The position numbers and the translations under genes are program-made. From Cristatella mucedo (lineage: Eukaryota; Bryozoa; Phylactolaemata; Cristatellidae): a DNA stretch of 60,000 nt. The stretch lies in NCBI GenBank assembly GCA_009760855.2, contig WPIO01000009.1, forward strand, positions 3,345,001-3,405,000, in the 5' to 3' direction. Under the pieces are notes generated by a model. That model was not told the DNA's origin. It did no database searches and saw nothing but the letters and a program-made list of their open reading frames with translations. This document shows positions 43,801 through 54,032 of the stretch, in pieces; positions within the stretch are counted from its first letter, which is position 1, and each line of letters starts with the position of its first letter.

Positions 43801-44097
43801 ACAAAAGGGCTCTCTGAGCAGCAGCAGCAGCAGCAATGCTCTTGACGCGGCTATCAAGTGCAACTTCTATGGTCACGCATTTAGTCAGTATCGTTGGGCG
43901 TCCTAATAGATGTCCTACAAGAGAGCCCCGTGGGCTTCAGCAGCTCTTGACTGAAGAAAATTTAATTAACAACCTATCAAGACCCAAACGGGCGCTCATC
44001 TCACAATAGTTCTGTTCTATAAGGTGATTTTGGCAGTATGAGGACAGCATTTGAGCTTGGAAGCTCTGCTCCTCTGGATACAGCAAAGCGCTCAGTT

Positions 44098-44165
44098 CAA
44101 ATGTAAAGTGCCTAGGCAGAGATTAAGTTCTCCGAGGGCGCTATAACAAATGTATTATAATTATT
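44098..44165 (+). mobile_element. L2-B 3' tail
   Basis: 'aaatgtaaagtgcctaggca' followed by 'gagattaagttctccgaggg' and ATT-rich sequence. Confidence 0.85.
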
Positions 44166-44504
44166 GCATTATTATTGTCATTAGCCGTTGGAAGCGGGAA
44201 GTTGCTCTTCCGGTTTCAAAGAACTTTGGTCGTTCACGTTCAGAGCCTGAACTTACCATGTACGCAGGAGCCCGTGACTCTGGAGCATACAGATATTCCC
44301 CACTAAAGTTAATAAGGGTATATTTTACCGGCCTGCTGGTTTTTAGCACCCCACTGCATAATAAGCAATCGTGCAAGCTGCTGGTGGACCACTTTGTTGT
44401 GTGGGAGATCATCTCGCTCTAGGGTGCAGGTCCGTAGGGCCACCCCACAGCCTCACTCTTTTCGATTCAAGTGGGGTCCTTCGGGCGTGACCAACTTTTT
44501 CTCT

Positions 44505-44585
44505 TTGCAGCAAATGTAAAGCGCCTAGAAAGAGATTGAGTTCTGTGAGGGTGCTTTATCAAGTGCATTATTATTATTTTTATTA
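44505..44585 (+). mobile_element. L2-B 3' tail
   Basis: 'gcagcaaatgtaaagcgcct' then 'gagattgagttctgtgaggg' and (ATT)n. It lies only about 340 bp after the previous tail in the same orientation. Confidence 0.9.
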
Positions 44586-44597
44586 ACTCGGTTCAAT

Positions 44598-44846
44598 ATG
44601 GTGCCGCTCTGCAATAGGCGTGTGCAATTCTCCACGCGAGCAGAGGATAATATTTGTGAAGGGCACGCTCAAATCCCCGAAAACACTGACGATCTGCTAG
44701 CAGTGACATCAGCAACATTCTACCAGAAATGGGCCGTGGCCCTGAAGTACGTCCTGCGAGAATTTGTTCTCCCCAAGGGCACCTGCAGCCAGTCGTGCCG
44801 TGCCAGGCGATCTCTCGATCCAGGAAAGACCGGCCATGGTTTGTAG
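44598..44846 (+). CDS. Hypothetical 82-residue open frame
   Basis: ATG to TAG with protein-like wording (ENTDDLLAVTSATFYQKWAV, LKYVLREFVLPKG). It starts right after an L2-B tail. No family recognised and no splice evidence. It could be an exon fragment or a small gene. Confidence 0.25.
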   Translation: MVPLCNRRVQFSTRAEDNICEGHAQIPENTDDLLAVTSATFYQKWAVALKYVLREFVLPKGTCSQSCRARRSLDPGKTGHGL

Positions 44847-45241
44847 TGCTGCTGTTATCATCTTCATCGAAAGTCAGCTCTACATTGTGCTCTGTACGCT
44901 ATATTTAATAATGATAATAGTACATTTGGTATATCACCCCAAGATAATTCAATCTCTTTCTAGGAACTTGACATATTGTGTACTTTATCGGCTTGGCCGA
45001 TGGACACGTTTATACACTGCTACTGTATCAAACTATAGGTCCCTCGGGGTTCAAAGTCGTTTGAACATTTGAATCCTATCGTTCAGTGTTTCTAAAGGGA
45101 AAAAACAAAATACTTGCCCTCTACCTATTAAAAGAAGGAATATAATACATGCATAATTTCGCAAGCACTATGAAAGCGCCGCAATTGACCAATGACTAGG
45201 CTACGTGCCAGCACTAGCGGTCGCCCGTCAGTGAGTTCAGC

Positions 45242-45803
45242 CAAAATAATAAAAATAATAATAATAATGCACTTGATAAAGCGCCCTCGGAGAACTCAAT
45301 CTCTTCCTAGGCGCTTTACATTTGATGCAAAGGGAAACGCGATTGAATCGTGAGTAATATCATGCTTGATAAACAATATGGACAACGTGGTTAGGGGTGA
45401 CATGCATGGGGTCAGCATGCAAATGTGGTTAGTGGCAGCATGCGCAAGGTCAGCACGCATAAGCACATGAAGGACGAATCACAGGGACCCACTAAATGCT
45501 GTCCTAAATAGGTGTGTTTTTAAGTTCTTTTTAAATGTGGTTCAAGTCAGGGGATGTTCTGACGCAAGTCGGGAGGGAGTTCCAGGCTTTGGGAGCATAC
45601 GAACTAAATGCGCGGTCTCCAAAGGATTTGAGGTTTGTACGAGGTATTTGTTAACTGATGGATTCCTAAAAGCGAGTGGTACGATGCTTGACCTGGTGGG
45701 GGAGTAGATCTGATAAATAGGCTAGAGCCAAAGAATGAAGGGACCTAAAAGTGAGCGACAAAACTTTGAAGTCGATCCGTCGCTTGACTGGTAGCGAGTG
45801 CAT
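45242..45803 (-). mobile_element. L2-B LINE, 3' end
   Basis: Minus strand: (ATT)n tail at 45242, 3' UTR, then the RT C-terminus to about 45803 (truncated after the SLTF region). A few frameshifts. Confidence 0.9.
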
Positions 45804-45809
45804 TTATTG

Positions 45810-47219
45810 CAACTTTTAACTACAGATGCAGTCTAGGCCAATTCCACGAGGAGCTTTTGCAGCATTATCTACAAATCATATTCCGACTACAGTTTTACAA
45901 ATGGCGGCAATAACTATGTGACTGTCCTGTAATTGGTGATTGGAGCTATTTTAATGACTATTCTTTTGGTATCACTGAAATCGCTTGCCAAGTTTATGTA
46001 ACAGCAAAGAATCGTGATTATGCAAATTATTATATAAGATTTCAGAAGAAAGTTATAAAATAAATCCCATTTTGTTTCAAAACATATTTTAATTGTATGG
46101 TTTCTTAGTGCTCGCGTAAGCCTTATCAGCAGTAATCGCCGTTGACAGGACGTCGTATACGACTCACTTGTAATTACCTTTCACTTGCGAGTAACTATCG
46201 CAACCCAATACGTACGTACATAAAATCATTTAGAGGTTAATTGGTGAAGTTGTATAGCCACCGTGTATCTGGCAGACCTCCAAAAATTTGATTTAGATCA
46301 GTTAAATGCCTTTTTAACTAACTTTAAATAAGTTGAAGAACGCGACGCCGTTTAATAAACTCAAATGCCTACCAAATATAGCCATTTATGGTGACTGCCC
46401 CTTCCAATGTTAGGGGCAAACAAGATTAAACAGTATACCCGTTCGTCGCACCGCTTACCCAGTCTATGTAGATGATAATTATGAGCTTGGACCTGCGGAT
46501 AGTTTGGACTATACCTACTGCTTCCATATATTCCTTTCAAGCATTTGCAAAATATGCAGAACAGATGAACTAGTTTCATTGCCGCACTCTGTAAATTCTT
46601 CTCCACTGTTATTTTTTACCTCTTCCCATAAGGCAACCAAGTGACACTTTTATCGTGCTGCCCGGATGCTGCAAAACTTAAAATACTGCCACAATAAATT
46701 ATTCTATTTTTTTCTTGTGCTAGGCGTCTGAAATAATGGATACTGTAAATGAGGCGCCGGAATGAGTGTTTCAAACATGTAAAATCTATACAGGAAAATA
46801 TAAGTTTTCTCACGGACCTGAGAAATGTAATAGTATTACATTTTTATTATTTTTTACCTCGTCCAATAAAACGGTAAAGGTGTAATATTTCAAGATATTC
46901 AAATGGCCACGCTTAAAAATTGTCAGAGGAAATAATTTTAGTTATTCTAAATAACTGCTCCGCAATAGGAAGCCTCGGTGAGGGACCGCAAATTAGGTCC
47001 TTAGCCAGAACGAAGTTTGTAGGAAAACAATGTTTTTGCCTTAAGCGTGTGTCGTAATATTTAGACCGCATGGCCGAACTTCCTCAGGCTAGGCAAGCAT
47101 CCCAAAACTGCTCCACATGAGTATTTAGAACAGCTTGGCTTGCCGTGCATAAAATGCATTCGAGATTGCATCATGACGGCATCCGAACACAAAAGCGCAT
47201 GCCGTCGATCTGCTGTCAG

Positions 47220-47220
<1 letters not shown>
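45810..47220. other. No gene recognised
   Basis: AT-rich unique sequence. Two short minus frames (46606-46361, 46813-46616) have no motif or splice support. Confidence 0.5.

Positions 47221-47223
<3 letters not shown>

Positions 47224-47259
<36 letters not shown>
47224..47259. repeat. (AT)n microsatellite
   Basis: About 18 AT units in an AT-rich setting. Confidence 0.9.
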
Positions 47260-47264
<5 letters not shown>

Positions 47265-47334
47265 CTTAGGTTGAAAGTAGGAAGGATAGATTGCGGAGCT
47301 GTTTTTGCCTAGAAAAACAATCTCATTTTAGAAC

Positions 47335-47528
47335 AGGACACCCAGATTTCGTGCACATGCTACAGAAGATATGCTCACCGTGCCCATTTTGACAGATACA
47401 TTTTTTAATTCTTTAGTAACACAAGAATTGTCAGCAACAAGTAAGCTAGTCTTACCTTCATTAAATTTGAGAACGTGTTTCGCCATCCACGTGCGAATAC
47501 AATCAGGACATGCGGCAAGGGAGTTAAC
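47335..47528 (-). mobile_element. L2 LINE RT fragment, diverged subfamily
   Basis: Minus strand reads RTWMAKHVLKFNEGKTSLLV and ARNLGV-like phrases, matching the L2-B RT palm-thumb junction but with many replacements. It may represent a third L2 lineage. Confidence 0.7.
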
Positions 47529-47561
47529 CCTAAAGCCTGAAGCCTAAAGCCTAAAGCCTAG
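47528..47561. repeat. Heptamer repeat (CTAAAGC)n
   Basis: About five imperfect units of ctaaagc / ctgaagc. Resembles telomeric repeats only superficially. Confidence 0.75.
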
Positions 47562-47904
47562 ACCCCAAACCCCGATTGTCCCAGCCAAATTTTCCTTCGA
47601 CAAATTGTCCGGATTTGTCGTTTCGCATTGTCCGCGCCCAATTATCGGCGCCCAATTACCTGGTCGCCCGCTGGCCCTGCCCCTCGCTCCGCCGCTGCTG
47701 CCCGCGGTAGTTCCATAATCTTCTCACGCCGCGAGAGTCACATTTTGAGCCTGCGCAACGCAATCGGTTTCTGAGAATCCCGCTAATCCGGCCTTCCCTA
47801 TATTGTGCGTTAACGAATGAGCACGTTTTGACTTTTAATGCCATCACCACGAAGTAGCCGCAGCACTGGCGAATTGTAAACTGAACATATAGATTAAACA
47901 CATA

Positions 47905-48190
47905 ATACTAAAAATTATCATAATAATGCACTTGATAAAGCGCCCTCAGAGAACTTAATCTCTTTCTAGGCGCTTTACATTTGCTGCAAAGTAAAATGCA
48001 ATTGAATGGTAAGTAAAATCATGCTTGAAAAACAAACAAATGAATAATATGGTTATGGGTGACATGCACAGGGTCAGCATGCAAATTTGGTTAGTGGCAG
48101 CATGCACAGTTTCAGCACGCATAAGCACATGAAGGACGAATCACTGGGAACCACTAAATGCTGTCCTAAATAGGAGTGTTTTTAAGATCC
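47905..48190 (-). mobile_element. L2-B LINE 3' end
   Basis: Minus strand: ATT-rich tail, 'gaacttaatctctttctagg' and the 3' UTR, truncated within the end of the ORF. Confidence 0.9.
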
Positions 48191-48199
48191 CTAGCTCGT

Positions 48200-49354
48200 T
48201 GCCTATATATTGCCTTTCAGAGTCATTTTATAATGGTACATCAACAGATAACGATATAAAATAAGATCTCCCATGTCAGTAAATAACTGCAGGAGGCACA
48301 GAAATTTATTTTGGCTAAACCAGCCTAGTCGGGTCGGCGAGGTGTCTATTGGCTAGACATAATTAAGAATGTTTTGCAAAAAAGATTTGCTCCGCTACTG
48401 GGCGGAATCTCGGCGAACTCTCGTATCGAGCCCATGCTTACGACTCGGAGAGCCTATTTTTTACGTTAGCACCGGGGTCCGTTCGGTCGCTTTCCGCAGA
48501 ACGTCGGAGCGCATGACCTCGCTCGCCTTTGTGTGCTGGTTCATACGCACTTTGCCGCATTGCATTTTCTGATTGCGAGTAATATTGCTTACTCGTGAGC
48601 GGAGCCTCTCGATGGTTAAGTTGTATGCCGACAGGCGACGAAGCGAAGCAACAAGGCGTTTTCGGGTATCCAAGAAATTCGCGATCGACGCCTTTGTTAT
48701 TACCCGTTACTACGTCGGCTCCTAAAAAGAAACACGCTCGAATGCAAGGACGCTTTGTAAAACAGCTTGTCAAGCATTCAATCGTCAGAGTAAGGAGCGT
48801 TTCTGCTGCCGTACATTGGCCATCGCAACACTTCGTTCGACTGACTACCGTGGCAACGCTCGGCGCTAGTCGGGCGATTCGGAGTCGTTCGTACGGCGCT
48901 TTGACTTTTCGGCCAGCTTCGGGATGGCGGGAAATAGCGCCTGCACCAGCCCACTCCGCAAGCCGCCGCCGATCCGTTCTAGGTCGTGCTCGAGCTTGCC
49001 GCCGCCGAAGCGCCCGAGAGTCGGCGGTGCCTCAGTTCCCCTACATCCAGCATCCGCGCCGCCGCACATCGCGTGCATCGCTGCAGAGCTGCGGATCAGT
49101 CGTGGCGACGATCGCCGATACGCCGCTCGGCGGCCGCGCGTCCCGCCGAGTCGAGTCCCAAGTGGGCGCGTTGCCCGCAAGCACGGCCGGCTCGAGCGTG
49201 CTTGCGGGCAACGCGGCGTAGCGACGCGCACCTGGCGGCGGTCGAGCGCGCCTCGCGGCAGAAGCGTCTCAAAAGCGACGCATCTGGGTTCGCTGAGCAT
49301 TGGCTTTCGCTCACTGGCCGTCCGCCAGCCCGCCCGAATTCGCCAGCGGATTGA
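48200..49354. other. GC-rich, promoter-like region
   Basis: From about 48.4 kb the GC and CpG content rises sharply, and long frames are open on both strands (208 residues at 48595-49221 plus; 258 residues at 49642-48866 minus). No domain is recognisable and I treat them as consequences of composition. A perfect 18-bp hairpin lies at 49168-49214. Probably the 5' region of the gene candidate that follows. Confidence 0.5.
49168..49214. repeat. Perfect 18-bp inverted repeat with 11-nt loop
   Basis: GCGTTGCCCGCAAGCACG at 49168-49185 and its exact complement at 49197-49214, within a longer imperfect palindrome in GC-rich sequence. Confidence 0.95.
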
Positions 49355-50670
49355 ATGCCTCGAGCTGGTCGCGCACTGGTCGAGCAGAGTGTTTCTGACG
49401 TGTCCTGGGTTGAAACTATCGTTCAGCAACGTGCGTCCTGCTCGCTCGCGAGTAGGCCGCCAAAGGCACGGCCACTGGGGTCGATTGCTGTACCGCCGCC
49501 GATACCGTCCGCGAGCTGCGGCGGCGGCGGCGGCGGCGGTGCGTTTTATCTGGAGGCTCCTCTCCCGTCCAAAGACGTCTTCGACCCGCAGGTAACGCCT
49601 CGTAGAGCGATTGCAGCTGTAAAGAGCGGAACCGCTCGGCACTAGTGACAGAGCGACAGCGGAAGCTCCTTACGTCACTCGTGCACTTAGTCAAAAGGAC
49701 ACGCTGTGCTCTCTCGGTCGGAAAAATAGGTAATAGCTCACACCGCAGGTGATGACGAACGGCAATCAGGATGAGGAAGCTGCGAGTAGAAGCTCTTTGC
49801 ACGAACGAAAATCTACTGACGACTTCCAGGACGAGACTACCAGTCCAATGTCGAGCGACTACTTAGGACACATTTTGCAGCAAGCTCTTGCTGCAGCGTA
49901 TTTCAAGTGCGCAGACAGAGATCTAGTTTTCCTTGGTGCTATAAAAACTTCCTATTATTGCTAAAATGATTTCGGACCGTTTGAGACACTCTGTCGGACC
50001 GACTTCTCGCGAAGTCGGTCCGATAACAGCGCACCACTTGATTTTTTGCCGCGACGATCGCGTTTCTGTCGAGATACGGTGAAAGCCACAGCTGGGAACG
50101 GGTATGTTTGTAGCCAGCAAGCGACGCGCGTCTGCATGTGGCAGAAGAAACTCAAGGCGCTCTGCAGCGAGTGACGGCAACGCTGGTGCGCGAGCGCCTA
50201 GCGTCGCGTTTGCACTGTCTGGCTGAGAGCGGGGTTTCGCTCTGTCACACCCCTCTCCTACTAAACAATGGAGTGCATCGGTTAAAATAGTCCGCCGGGG
50301 ATTTGTGCGCAGCCGCTGGTTCAAGGGCACCGCGACAGGACAGCGCCGCGAGCTTTCAGACTGTCCACGCAGCGGCTTGATTGCCGAGGATTTCGGGTAT
50401 TTAAACGTTGCAACTCGTAGCCCAACTGGAGGTTTGCGACATTCAGCTGTTCGTTCCAAGAATGCTCTCTCGTGCCTTCAAACTCACCAATGGCTCGATT
50501 TCTCCTTCCTACTGTCACTAACAGGCCCGCTTATTTCGGCCTGCATAGGCATCAAGTGCCACATACTTAAGACGTCACCGATTGACGACGCCGCAATAGG
50601 GCGGCTGCAGGCCTTGAATGAAATGAGCTCAAGCAATAAAGCGGTGCAGCGGACTCTCAAGATCCGCTGA
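49355..50670 (+). CDS. Unrecognised three-exon gene candidate in a CpG-rich region
   Basis: Candidate exons are 49355-49591, 49749-49935 and 50525-50670, joined in compatible phases to 189 codons and TGA. Exon 1 carries a run of seven glycines, then AFYLEAPLPSKDVFDPQ before a good donor (cag|gtaacg). Exon 2 follows caccgcag and is hydrophilic and acidic (TNGNQDEEAASRSS..., KSTDDFQDETTSPMSSDYLG) then helical (HILQQALAAAYFK). Exon 3 ends AIGRLQALNEMSSSNKAVQR. No known domain is seen. The first junction is convincing; the second is inferred from phase only. The start codon is uncertain. Confidence 0.35.
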
Positions 50671-50844
50671 GCAGTGAGATTAGCTATAATGTATGGAAGC
50701 AGCAAGCACGCCGCAGCGTGCCTAGCGAGCACGCCCGCTGAGCCGCCACCGCTGAGGAACCGCGACCTGGTTGGATGGCTGTCGCCTGGAGGCGTTGGCT
50801 CATAAGCGCGCGCGCGCGAGCTGCCTCGGTTGCCGGTGGCCACA

Positions 50845-51087
50845 ATGAGCGCCGTCGTAACTACGGAAATTGTGCGCCGGAAGCTCACACTGACATTTTT
50901 AGCAGGCCCTTGGTTCGAAAGTACGAGCGAACCACTCCTAAAAAGGTCATCTGTCAACCAAGAATTCAAATTAATGTGCTGGCCTAGCCAATCGCTTCTC
51001 CCGAACCGCGAACGGTACGTTTATCAGATATTGGAGCGCGGTCTTAGGAGAAGTTCTGCCCCTGCTGCGAAACCAAAAAGCGCTTAG
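50845..51087 (+). CDS. Hypothetical 80-residue open frame
   Basis: Starts at ATG 50845 (MSAVVTTEIVRRKLTLTFLA) and runs to TAG. Contains ERYVYQILERGLRRSS. No domain recognised; could be chance in GC-rich DNA. Confidence 0.2.
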   Translation: MSAVVTTEIVRRKLTLTFLAGPWFESTSEPLLKRSSVNQEFKLMCWPSQSLLPNRERYVYQILERGLRRSSAPAAKPKSA

Positions 51088-51092
51088 CTGAT

Positions 51093-51235
51093 TCAGCAGC
51101 CTCTTTCATGGAGCGGTAGAAGAGCGCTAAATTCTATCGCCAGCGCTTCCAGTGGGCAATACAGGATCGCCTACTGCAGGACTCGAACCCACGACCTAGA
51201 CGAAGAGCGTGCAGAGCGAGCACCTTACCTCGTTT
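51093..51235 (-). mobile_element. SINE family 1, degraded
   Basis: Retains 'aggatcgcctactgcaggac' and 'tcgaacccacgacct' with a decayed tRNA head. Confidence 0.7.
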
Positions 51236-51475
51236 ACCAGCATTTAGTGGATCTCTGTGATTCGTCCTCTATGTGCCTGTGCGTAATGGCACTGTGCACG
51301 CTGCCACTAACCACACTTGCATGCTGACCCTGTGCATGTCACCCCCTAACCATGTTATTCTTGCTGTCTATTGAGCATGCTATTACTAACCATTCGATCG
51401 TGTTTCCTTTGCAGCAAATTTAAAGCGCCTTGAGAGAGATTGAGTTCTCTGAAGGTGCTTTATCAAGTGTGCTAT
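51236..51475 (+). mobile_element. L2-B LINE 3' UTR and tail
   Basis: Starts in the last codons of the ORF ('agcatttagtggatctctgt') and ends with 'gagattgagttctctgaagg' and a short tail. Another L2-B copy follows immediately in the same orientation. Confidence 0.9.
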
Positions 51476-52315
51476 TACCTCTCGTTAGACGACCACATCA
51501 GCTCCACAGTCAAATCAGCCTATTTTCAGCTTCATAACATTGCTAAAATTAGGGCTTGTTTAGATAAGGATACCACGTCCAAGTTGGTCCATGCATTCGT
51601 GACATCTCGCCTCGACTTCTGCAACTCACTGCTTACTGGTCTACCAGCATGTGCGATCAGGCGATTGCAGCTGGTGCAAAACTCTGCAGCTAGGCTTGTC
51701 TGTCGTGAGCGTCGCAGTTGCCACATTACTCCACTTCTCGCCGACCTGCACTGGTTACCAGTCAAGCAACGCATTGACTTCAAGGTTTTGTCGCTCACTT
51801 TTAGGTCTCTTCATTCTATGGCTCCAGCCTATCTTTCAGAGATACTACCCCATCAGGCAAAGCATCGTACCACTCGCTTTTCGGAATCCAACAGTCTAGA
51901 AATACCTCGTACACACCTTAAATCCTTTGGAGACCGTGCATTTAGCTCGTATGCTCCCACAGCCTGGAACTCCCTCCCGACCTGCATCAGAACATCCCCT
52001 GACCTGACCACATTTAAAAGTAACTTAAAAACATACCTATTTAGGACAGCATTTAGTGGGTCCTTGTGATTCGTCCTCGATGTGCTTATGCGTGCTGACA
52101 CTGTTCATGCTGCCACTAACCACATTTGCATGCTGACCCAGTGCATGTAACCCCTAACCATGTTATTCATTTTGTTTGTTTTTCAAGCATGATTTTACTT
52201 ACTATTCTATTGCGTATCACTTTGCAGCAAATGTAAAGCGCCTAGAAAGAGATTAAGTTCTCTGAGGGCGCTTTATCAAGTGCAATATTATTATTATTAT
52301 TACTGTTACTATGCG
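51476..52315 (+). mobile_element. L2-B LINE, best-preserved RT C-terminus
   Basis: Open from about 51476 to TGA at 52069: LDDHISSTVKSAYFQLHNIA, then RLDFCNSLLTGLPACAIRRL, then DLHWLPVKQRIDFKVLSLTF, ending TAFSGSL. Full 3' UTR and (ATT)n follow. No frame break in roughly 195 codons, so it is probably the youngest copy here. 5'-truncated. Confidence 0.92.
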
Positions 52316-52666
52316 CTATACCAAATGCGTTATTATGATTATGATTATTATTAAATATGGTCAGAAACGAGCGACAAAATTCCTATTTTGCATAACTGCT
52401 TTCATATTACGCCGACTTCCAGCTACGTACTTAAGGTTGATGGACAAACAGTATTTAATGTTGGAAATCAAAAGCAGCTGTGCTTAGAAGCATTACCGTA
52501 TGCCAAGTGCGGAATAATTATAAGCGGACCAAGAAATCGCCAAACTTAAGTGAACTCCATTGTAAATAAATGGTGCAAATGTGGTGCTTTGCTGTGTTTT
52601 GTTTTGGCCTGATAGGTTACGGCCGAAAACAGTTAATAGTACTTTCTTTGTTCGAAACGCAAAAGT

Positions 52667-52737
52667 TGCGTCGGCCGGGAATCGAACCCGGGCCGCCCGC
52701 GTGGCAGGCGAGCATTCTACCACTGAACCACCGACGC
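52667..52737 (-). tRNA. tRNA-Gly (anticodon GCC)
   Basis: The 71-nt minus-strand sequence folds fully. The acceptor stem GCGTCGG pairs with CCGACGC and is followed by discriminator A. The D arm contains GGTTCAGTGGT (A box). The anticodon loop is CTGCCAC with anticodon GCC. The T arm GGGTTCGATTCCC is the B box. There is no intron and no encoded CCA. A TTTT pol III terminator lies a few bases downstream (complement of 52661-52664). Unlike the tRNA-derived SINEs, it has no element tail, so it is a real single-copy gene. Confidence 0.97.
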
Positions 52738-53074
52738 TGCATGACTCATTTGTTGTATTAAGTGTTATTGGATCAGACATTTGGGTAGGTGGATGTTAAT
52801 CAACTGCCTGTAATTTGTGCTTATCCAGGCGTGTCCGATTGTGACTCGAGTTGGATGCCCCTGGTTGTGTCGTTGTCATGCCTGATTGCTGACAGCTTGC
52901 TGCCTCGCAATGTCTGCTAGTTACATTGGGAATCTCAAAGGCTAACGGGGTAATTTGCTATTTCTTCTCCAACGATCTCAATGGTTTTGAAGAAAATTTG
53001 AAAATCTATTAAAGTTGGTATTATACCAAGATACGCCAAGTTATGTTGGAGCGGCTATACTTGGAGAGAATAAT
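52738..53074. other. No gene recognised
   Basis: Unique sequence between the tRNA 5' flank and an L2-B tail. Nothing supported. Confidence 0.5.
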
Positions 53075-53277
53075 GATAGTAACACACTTGATGAAGCGCC
53101 TTCAGAGACCTCAAATCTCTCTCGCTAGGCGCTTTACATTTGCTGCGAAGGAAACACGATCGAATGGTCAGCGGTAGCATGCTCAATAAACAGCAAGAAT
53201 AACATGGTTAGGGGCTGACATGCACAGGGTCAGCATGCAAGTGTGGTTAGTGGCAGCACGCGCAGTGTCAGCACGTT
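53075..53277 (-). mobile_element. L2-B LINE 3' UTR
   Basis: Minus strand 'aatctctctcgctaggcgct' and the repeated 'agggtcagcatgcaagtgtg' block. It ends about 480 bp upstream of the start codon of Kv gene 2. Confidence 0.9.
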
Positions 53278-53756
53278 CTTGTTTTCCAATCGCCAGCCTT
53301 ACGCGAGAAGTTGAAGGACTGCAAGAAGGACTGCAGCGGCAGCGGCGGAGCGGCCTTGTCGGCTGGCGGCGGGAGCCTTTCGGTAGGCCATGCCGTCGCC
53401 CGCGGCGACAGTAACCGCACGCCGAGCAGACCGCCGCCACCACCGCAGCCGACTCGCCTCCGCTGCAGCTCGGCCGCTGGCAGCGTGCGGACGCGCCGGC
53501 GGCTAGCTGGGTACGCGGCGCTAGGTCTTGCGGCGACGGGGTGCGTAGCGGCCCGCGAGGGGCACTCGAAAATGACCCATCCGATAAGAGCGCGCCCTCG
53601 CGCGTGCGCTCCCACGCTCTCATCGGTTGCTAAACCGGAGACGCACTGGCCACCTGTTGAGACAGCTGCAGCTGACACCCGCGGCGGCGGCGGCGGCCTA
53701 CGGCAGCGGTGGCGGCGGCTGCTGACGGCGGGGTGCTGAGGTCGGAGCAGGTCGAC

Positions 53757-54032
53757 ATGGCGTCCGCAGAGTCGCTCGGCGCTCTGGCGGACGCGGTCGT
53801 GCTGAACGTGGGCGGCGTAAGGTTCGAGACCACCGCGAAAACGCTGCTCGCCGTGCCCGGCAGCCGCCTGGCGACTCTGGTCAAGTGCGGGACAGAGCAC
53901 GCCAGCTATCGTCGACAGCAGGGCGACTACTTCTTCGACCGCCATCCGGGAGCGTTCGAGATGGTGCTGCAGTTCCACCGCACTGGCCTGCTGCACGTGG
54001 GCGGAGGATTGTGCGGCAACCTGCTGAAGCAG
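53757..54032 (+). CDS. Kv gene 2, exon 1 (T1 domain)
   Basis: ATG 53757 (MASAESLGALADAVVLNVGG) is preferred; the upstream GTG at 53709 is not a usual start. Donor cag|gtgggc. The codon choice is strongly GC-biased. Confidence 0.85.

Noticed and set aside
47528-47575. Telomere-like repeat
   Set aside because: The unit is an imperfect ctaaagc heptamer of about five copies, not a known telomeric unit, and is surrounded by ordinary sequence.
48866-49642. 258-residue minus-strand frame
   Set aside because: Arg/Ala-rich without motifs, overlapping equally long plus frames in very GC-rich DNA; stop codons are simply scarce here.
52570-52799. Two plus-strand frames of 63-72 residues
   Set aside because: They are translations across the antisense of the tRNA-Gly gene.
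53268-53996. 242-residue minus-strand frame
   Set aside because: It covers the 5' region and T1 exon of Kv gene 2 in antisense; the plus frame is clearly the coding one.
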